From a virus: a stretch of DNA of 24,003 bases. Where the stretch lies: positions 1 through 24,003 of the IMG/VR virus record IMGVR_UViG_3300032298_000386; one strand, written 5' to 3'. The notes under the pieces were generated by a model. It was not told the origin of the DNA. It worked only from the letters and a program-made list of their open reading frames with translations, and ran no database searches. The translations under genes were made by a program, and so were the position numbers. Within the stretch, counting starts at the first letter, position 1, and each line of letters opens with the position of its first letter. Positions 19,716-24,003 of the stretch are shown in pieces.

Positions 19716-20588
19716 TCACTTGTTTTTTGACTTCATCATTTTCTTGCTTTTTAGCTGGCCTGGATCAGCAGTAGCCGAAGCGCCAATAGATGCAAGATCA
19801 GCAAGAGAACCACCAAATATATAAGTTCCAACATGTTGCATCTTCATCCATGGACAGAACCATGTCTTAAGATCAATTGCTTGAGCTTTCTGACAGAACC
19901 AATAATCTTCTGAAAGATAACGCTTAGAAACTGGATCAATCTCAGCTTGGAAAAACTGAAGGATCTCTCGCGAACCATCAAAATGCTCTGTACGAACATG
20001 ATCTGGTTTATATGAATATTGATCCTTATAAGCATCATAGAACTTCTGCATGGCCTTCTTTGTGACCATCATAAATCCAGTTCCAATCTCAAGAACTTCT
20101 ACTGGCTCTGCGATTGGAATAGAAGTTTGATGTCCCTTTGGATTGAAAACATAATCTCCAACGAAACGCTCTAGAACATTTGGATCATCATCAGCAACAC
20201 CCTTATCCACAGCATGTTTAATCTTTTCCCAAGAAATACACTTCTTAGGATATGGGCCACCAATAATATCATACTTCTCTTCTTCAAGAGCTTGTAACGA
20301 CATCAAAGCAATGACATCCTGAGGATTAAAACCAATGTCAGAATCAATAAACATCATGTGTTGAGATTCCGAACGCATAAACTCATCGCAACAATAGTTA
20401 CGTGCGCGAGTAATTAATGATTCGTTAAATAGATAATAAAACTGAAGAGGAATACCATACTGCGTACATAGAGCAGACAAATCTGCACAAGAACGAGCAA
20501 ACATACCTGCGCATTGCCCACCATACATTGGAGTGGCAACAAATAACTTACGCTCTCTTAGTTTTTCAATAGGGATTTTAATTTCCAT
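19716..20588 (-). CDS. GT-A glycosyltransferase-like protein
   Basis: 290 residues. The N-terminal GT-A fold reads LFVATPMYGGQCAGMFARSC, LITRARNYCCDEF and MMFIDSDIGFNPQDVIALM with a DSD metal motif (82-84). YLSEDYWFCQKAQAIDLKTW and MKMQHVGTYIFGG supply the SED acceptor motif and a terminal histidine. This is the pattern of family 2-like transferases, and similar proteins are conserved in T4-like marine phages, often near gp45. The sugar donor and acceptor are unknown. It lies in the same minus-strand run as the TET-like and TAGT-like genes, so a role in DNA sugar modification is possible. The tail is basic (LKSKKMMKSKNK). Confidence 0.72.
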   Translation of the reverse strand: MEIKIPIEKLRERKLFVATPMYGGQCAGMFARSCADLSALCTQYGIPLQFYYLFNESLITRARNYCCDEFMRSESQHMMFIDSDIGFNPQDVIALMSLQALEEEKYDIIGGPYPKKCISWEKIKHAVDKGVADDDPNVLERFVGDYVFNPKGHQTSIPIAEPVEVLEIGTGFMMVTKKAMQKFYDAYKDQYSYKPDHVRTEHFDGSREILQFFQAEIDPVSKRYLSEDYWFCQKAQAIDLKTWFCPWMKMQHVGTYIFGGSLADLASIGASATADPGQLKSKKMMKSKNK

Positions 20589-20663
20589 AATATACCTTTC
20601 TTATGCTGTAAAAATATTTTTGTAATACAAGTAGAACAATAAACTGTTTTACTCGCAGATGTT

Positions 20664-21005
20664 TCATTTCTTATCCTTATAATGGTCTGCGTATAGCATC
20701 ATTATAACGTAGTGAAGAACTTTTAGCAAGTCGTCTTTATTGCTGCCATGCTTTTTTCCATAGCGCCAGAGATACTTGATAGCTGTGTTTCGGAAGGTTG
20801 GCATAGAATCACCAAGAGCAAGCCACACATCGAAACATTCTATATTCTGCTCTTCAGTCATATAATGTTGCCCATATGTCTTGTCAATATAGGCATGAAA
20901 ATCAGAAATAATCTCATCTTCTTTATATTTATATTTAGGCGGAGAAATATTATCAGTGTTTGTACTTACACTAAAAGTTTTATCATTCTCAAAATTATAT
21001 GTCAT
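20664..21005 (-). CDS. DUF3310-like protein
   Basis: 113 residues. The C-terminal half FRNTAIKYLWRYGKKHGSNK and DDLLKVLHYVIMML is the helix pair found in the DUF3310/SaV-like small phage proteins, which have often been described as nucleotide-kinase-like but without firm function. The N-terminus, about 30 residues, is unique and polar. The ATG at 21005 overlaps the TAGT-like gene stop (ATGA), placing it third in the TET operon. Its stop lies 75 bases before the next gene, a gap with no clear hairpin. Membership of the modification pathway is inferred from operon position only. Confidence 0.72.
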   Translation of the reverse strand: MTYNFENDKTFSVSTNTDNISPPKYKYKEDEIISDFHAYIDKTYGQHYMTEEQNIECFDVWLALGDSMPTFRNTAIKYLWRYGKKHGSNKDDLLKVLHYVIMMLYADHYKDKK

Positions 21006-21790
21006 CCGAAAAAACTCTCCAAAGTATTACCAATTTCTTTTCGCATATCTTTCAAACGCAATTCAGCATTACCAGTAGATTCTCTTATATACATAGTACA
21101 TAAATCGGGAAATAATTCTGCAATCTTTTTAATAGATTCATAAACATATTCTTTAGTTCGGATAGTCTGCAATCCACCATCTTCTTTGTAATAGTTAGAT
21201 TTAACTGTTAGATAATCGAAACGAACTACTGCGCCGTTCTTTACATATTGGCGAATAGAATATTCATAGTCTTCGCCATGGTTTGTTACTCGATCTAGGA
21301 AAGGATCATGTTCCACAATAACACCAAACATTGAAGCAATAACATAACAAAGTTTTGTATAAACACGCTCTTTCATAAAATATGCATTAGAAGCTGCATA
21401 TATCCCAAAAGTCTTTGCTCCAACTTTCTCACATTCTTCAAACCCTGGAATAATAAATTCTTTTTCTAGATCTTCTAAACGTCCCAGTTTCTGTTCGCTG
21501 ATTTTCTTTTGAACTTCTTCAACGTCATCGTCAAACATTACTAATTTAGTTCCTTCCGGATAATACTTTTCAATAAAGTTACGTTGAGCTCCAATCGTAT
21601 GAACGCCAACAACTAACTTTTTATAAGGAGTATCCTTAAGAGATTCTTTGTACTTAGAAAGCTCTTCTTCGTCAGCAACAAAAATTGTAATTCTATTTGG
21701 ATCAATATTATAACTCTCGAGAACTTTCAGTGTTTTCTTCTTAATAGTCTCTGGTCTTTTATAAGATGGGATTGCTATACAATAATCCAT
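21002..21790 (-). CDS. TET-associated-type glycosyltransferase (TAGT-like, GT-A)
   Basis: 262 residues. It starts MDYCIAIPSYKRPETIKKKT and has VGVHTIGAQRNFIEKYYPEG, the LVMFDDDVEEV metal motif (DDD 87-89), GIYAASNAYFM, and NHGEDYEYSIRQY (acceptor motif about 170-182). This matches the glycosyltransferases found next to phage TET/JBP dioxygenases, which attach sugars to hydroxymethylated bases in DNA. The ATG at 21790 shares a base with the TET gene stop (TAATG), so the two are translated together, which strongly supports a shared pathway. The sugar donor is unknown. Other GT-A families could look similar, but the pairing with TET is decisive context. Confidence 0.78.
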   Translation of the reverse strand: MDYCIAIPSYKRPETIKKKTLKVLESYNIDPNRITIFVADEEELSKYKESLKDTPYKKLVVGVHTIGAQRNFIEKYYPEGTKLVMFDDDVEEVQKKISEQKLGRLEDLEKEFIIPGFEECEKVGAKTFGIYAASNAYFMKERVYTKLCYVIASMFGVIVEHDPFLDRVTNHGEDYEYSIRQYVKNGAVVRFDYLTVKSNYYKEDGGLQTIRTKEYVYESIKKIAELFPDLCTMYIRESTGNAELRLKDMRKEIGNTLESFFG

Positions 21791-23160
21791 TAGAAAAATC
21801 CTTCAAGGGTTGCTTCTTCAGCTTTACCGTATGGATCTGTCATACCATGAGCATGAAGATAATCATACCATTCTTCATCTTCCCACATTCCTGGCGATAC
21901 ACCATTCCATAATGGCTTCCATGATCTATGTTGTTTGTTCATACGACGCTCTTCAACATACTGTTTACGTAGAGCTTCATACTCATAAGATTTTAATTCT
22001 AACATATTCTCACGGAAATAACAAACTACAGAGATTCTTTCACAACTAGAATCGTCAGGATTATTAAGAACAATAGGGGTATTACCATGGATAATTTCAT
22101 GGTTGTTAACAAGTAATAAGTCTCCAGGGCGCACATTAACAGCAGTGCGATACTCAGGAAAAACAAGATAACCTCCAGTGTAATCTCCGGTACCTAGTAC
22201 CAATAAATTACTTAGGCCAGACTTGAAGTCTCCCGCATCTCGATGACAAGCAGTGCGGAAAGTTTTATTTACTGTAATTGTAGTAAATACTGTTTCAGGA
22301 ACAAGAAAGCGAGGATCAAGTTTATCTGCTGCTACTTTCTGATTGCCCCAACGCCATGGTAGTAATTCCTTGAAACCTCTGTTTAACGATTGTAGGAATG
22401 GATACGCAAGTTCGAATAGTTCTGGGCATTTTTCAGTATATGCTGTTGCACGCCCGTAAGGAATGCGAGGGTAACGATCGTACCAACCAGCCACACCTGA
22501 GAATACGGATTTAGCATAATTGGTAGTTGATGCCCACTTTTCTTTGACAATAGTTGCTTCTGCAAGGACTTCCTCCTTTGACTTATTAGATAATCCATCC
22601 ACCCAATTATCAAACCATCCATGATACTCTGGATATACTTTCGTTACTTCCGAACGTAACCAAACAGTTCCACGTGTCTCGTCTACTGGATTGTATCTTG
22701 GATTATCATACTTGGCACGAATGCTTTCTACAGAAGTATCATCAAACAGAGTTGCTGCATCATGTGTCAAGAAATCTAAAATCTCATGTTGATAAGGAGT
22801 GACCCAATCGCGCCCACCACGACCTTCAGTGGCAAGCATTTCTCCACGTGGACCAGCAGCAAGTCCACGATTCTGACTTTCTGTCGCAGCTTCTCTCAAT
22901 CCACGATAGGCACTATCCTGTTCTTCTTTACTGAAATAATTTTTTCGGAATTTGAATGCGATACGTAATTCATCATTACCCTTATCGCAATCTTCACAGT
23001 TTTTCGTACCACAATCAGCTTTTGTCATAACATCACAAAGCGGTGGCATATAACAATCAGTATCTTCTTCGATTACTTTATCGTAATGATTTTCGTCAAC
23101 AAACTGACCAAGTAGATGTTCACAATCAAGTTTTTCTCTAGCAACAATACGTCTTACCAT
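21790..23160 (-). CDS. TET/JBP-family DNA base dioxygenase
   Basis: 456 residues. The C-terminal oxygenase domain has TVNKTFRTACHRDAGDFKSG (His306 and Asp308, the H-x-D iron ligands), LSNLLVLG, GGYLVFPEYRTAVNVRPGDL, LLVNNHEIIHGNTPIV (His358, or 354, the distal ligand) and CERISVVCYFRENM (Arg375 for 2-oxoglutarate). This spacing matches JBP1 and phage TET enzymes, which hydroxylate thymine or 5-methylcytosine in DNA. The N-terminal region holds five cysteines near residues 36-58 (C-x5-C-x7-C-x4-C-x2-C), a possible zinc site. The start at 23160 follows GGAG and overlaps the MazG-like stop (TGATG). An ATG 12 bases earlier lacks a ribosome site. No cytosine methyltransferase is in view, so the substrate is open. 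Confidence 0.82.
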   Translation of the reverse strand: MVRRIVAREKLDCEHLLGQFVDENHYDKVIEEDTDCYMPPLCDVMTKADCGTKNCEDCDKGNDELRIAFKFRKNYFSKEEQDSAYRGLREAATESQNRGLAAGPRGEMLATEGRGGRDWVTPYQHEILDFLTHDAATLFDDTSVESIRAKYDNPRYNPVDETRGTVWLRSEVTKVYPEYHGWFDNWVDGLSNKSKEEVLAEATIVKEKWASTTNYAKSVFSGVAGWYDRYPRIPYGRATAYTEKCPELFELAYPFLQSLNRGFKELLPWRWGNQKVAADKLDPRFLVPETVFTTITVNKTFRTACHRDAGDFKSGLSNLLVLGTGDYTGGYLVFPEYRTAVNVRPGDLLLVNNHEIIHGNTPIVLNNPDDSSCERISVVCYFRENMLELKSYEYEALRKQYVEERRMNKQHRSWKPLWNGVSPGMWEDEEWYDYLHAHGMTDPYGKAEEATLEGFF

Positions 23161-23536
23161 CACTCGCTCCATAAAATAGATTTAATATTAGGTGGTCTCC
23201 ACCCATCTGGTTTTAAGATCTTACCATCAGCACGGCGAACTGGTTTTCCGTCAACTAATTTTGCCATGTTCGATTTATGGACTTCGTCGAAGACTCTATC
23301 CAAGGGAATACCGTAAGATGCAGCAGTCCCACACACAATGTAAATAATATCAGCCAACTCTTTAGCAATGTTTTCCAAGTCATTCTTACATTCGCCTTGT
23401 ATATATTCTTCGTATTCTTCTTTTAAAAGTCTATCCGCAAATCGCGTTCTGCTGGATCAGGAAACTCTGGTTTAGTTCCTATGTTTTGACCAACAGCTGT
23501 TTGAAATTCTTTCACATCTTGATACATATTAGACAT
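23160..23536 (-). pseudogene. mazG: MazG-like nucleotide pyrophosphohydrolase, frameshifted
   Basis: Two adjacent frames join into one family member. The first (ATG at 23536, with GGAG upstream) reads MSNMYQDVKEFQTAVGQN and stops at TAA 23425-23423. The second, one frame over, gives RLLKEEYEEYIQG then KELADIIYIVCGTAASYGI, the EExxE...ExxD metal motif of MazG/PRA-PH all-alpha pyrophosphatases, then VFDEVHKSNMAKLVDGKPV. Restoring one base in the T run at 23439-23441 (minus strand GATTTG) gives a continuous 125-residue protein. The span of 377 bases becomes divisible by three. It is either a true broken gene, a sequencing or assembly slip, or a programmed frameshift. No good slippery site is seen. 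An intact enzyme would clean up non-canonical NTPs or alarmones. Confidence 0.78.
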
Positions 23537-24003
23537 TAAGCCACTCCGGAGGGTTACGTTTTTTCCAACTATGAAGATGAGTTTTACCCATCTTATAATA
23601 ATTACGATAATTTGTTACAGGATCAGAAGAACATAGTATATATTCTGTGGCCATAGCAGATGGACAAGTTGTCATATCAAACTCTGTTAAATTCTTAGGA
23701 GGTGACTGCAACATATATGAAAGTTCACCAAAACATTTGTGAGTTTTCTCGTATCGATACGTATATTCCTGCATCAATGCAAAGAAATGATCTACCAACC
23801 AATCATAATTCTCGATGCTACTGCGGCACCATATAGCAGACGGATGATTAATGTGTGTAGCTGAATATAATACTTGTTCGCGAGCGTCATTTAATAACCA
23901 CCATTTCTTTTTACGAGTTTTAAATGATCCATTTTCTTGTAGAACTTCTACTTGTAATTGTATTTCTTGGCCGTCTAGAATACGATGTGCTGTAGAAAGA
24001 AGC
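23529..24003 (-). CDS. Conserved phage protein, N-terminus beyond window
   Basis: The frame is open from the window edge (codons in register from 24002) to TAA at 23531-23529, giving 157 residues of a larger protein. Visible features: a basic KTRKKKWWLL turn, HPSAIWCRSSIENYDWLVDH, FFALMQEYTYRYEKTHKC, a cysteine-bearing TTCPSAMATEYILC segment and a terminal WKKRNPPEWLNV. The central HPSA-x-W...NY-x-WL pattern recurs in a small conserved family of T4-like marine phages, for which I know no proven function. A start at GTA/TTG near 23800 would cut through this conserved block and is not used. The stop overlaps the start of the MazG-like gene by eight bases. Confidence 0.7.
   Translation of the reverse strand, partial: LLSTAHRILDGQEIQLQVEVLQENGSFKTRKKKWWLLNDAREQVLYSATHINHPSAIWCRSSIENYDWLVDHFFALMQEYTYRYEKTHKCFGELSYMLQSPPKNLTEFDMTTCPSAMATEYILCSSDPVTNYRNYYKMGKTHLHSWKKRNPPEWLNV

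Noticed and set aside
20578-20667. 29-codon frame (MKHLRVKQFIVL...) between the DUF3310-like gene and the GT-A-like gene
   Set aside because: It has an ATGA overlap with the upstream stop but no ribosome site, and it runs into the next gene. A third frame with a YCSTC motif also exists, but neither is convincing.
20926-20933. TATAAATA on the minus strand inside the DUF3310-like gene
   Set aside because: Within coding sequence in a very AT-rich stretch.

Overview
The window looks like part of an AT-rich genome of a T4-like myovirus, probably marine. The evidence is the T4 replication cassette on the minus strand (clamp gp45, clamp-loader gp44 and gp62, RegA), a T4 RNase H/FEN nuclease, a PhoH-like ATPase, a RecB-type exonuclease, SpeD, a phage glutaredoxin, the small conserved proteins typical of this group, scattered tRNA genes and T4-type late promoters (TATAAATA). 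No photosynthesis gene is visible. The host is probably Gram-negative, but the sequence does not identify it.

Layout. Plus-strand genes run from 1 to 13400 and minus-strand genes from 13422 to 24003, meeting tail to tail near 13.41 kb. Positions 1-700 hold the end of an RlpA-like protein and an exported M15 peptidase, closed by a terminator. Positions 729-4054 hold a ClpP-like protease, a small membrane protein, a methyltransferase, a nucleotidyltransferase, a glutaredoxin, an SH3-fold protein and SpeD. Positions 4062-9156 form one tightly overlapping operon: sugar O-methyltransferase, heptose-type nucleotidyltransferase, GmhA-like isomerase, GmhB-like phosphatase, transaldolase, GT4 glycosyltransferase and HddA-like GHMP kinase. 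Together these could supply every step from central sugar phosphates to an NDP-heptose and transfer it. Positions 9198-13400 hold nucleic-acid enzymes and conserved phage unknowns.

On the minus strand (listed 5' to 3', right to left), 24003-20664 holds a conserved unknown, a frameshifted MazG-like gene, a TET/JBP-family 2OG-Fe(II) dioxygenase, a TET-associated-type glycosyltransferase and a DUF3310-like protein, mostly joined by start/stop overlaps. A GT-A-like protein, gp45, a UUCG-loop terminator, gp44, gp62 and regA follow. Next come small unknown genes with recurrent sigma70-like promoters. From 15437 to 13422, four tRNAs (Cys GCA, Asn GTT, Thr TGT, Gly TCC) alternate with small membrane or secreted proteins and a 2OG-Fe(II) hydroxylase.

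The two standout systems are the phage-encoded heptose pathway and the TET plus glycosyltransferase DNA-hypermodification module. Whether the heptose is used on DNA, on host or virion glycans, or elsewhere cannot be decided from sequence. Several genes too short for routine ORF calling were found by reading (3032-3151, 14081-14185, 15757-15930). No gene-free stretch exceeds 300 bases.
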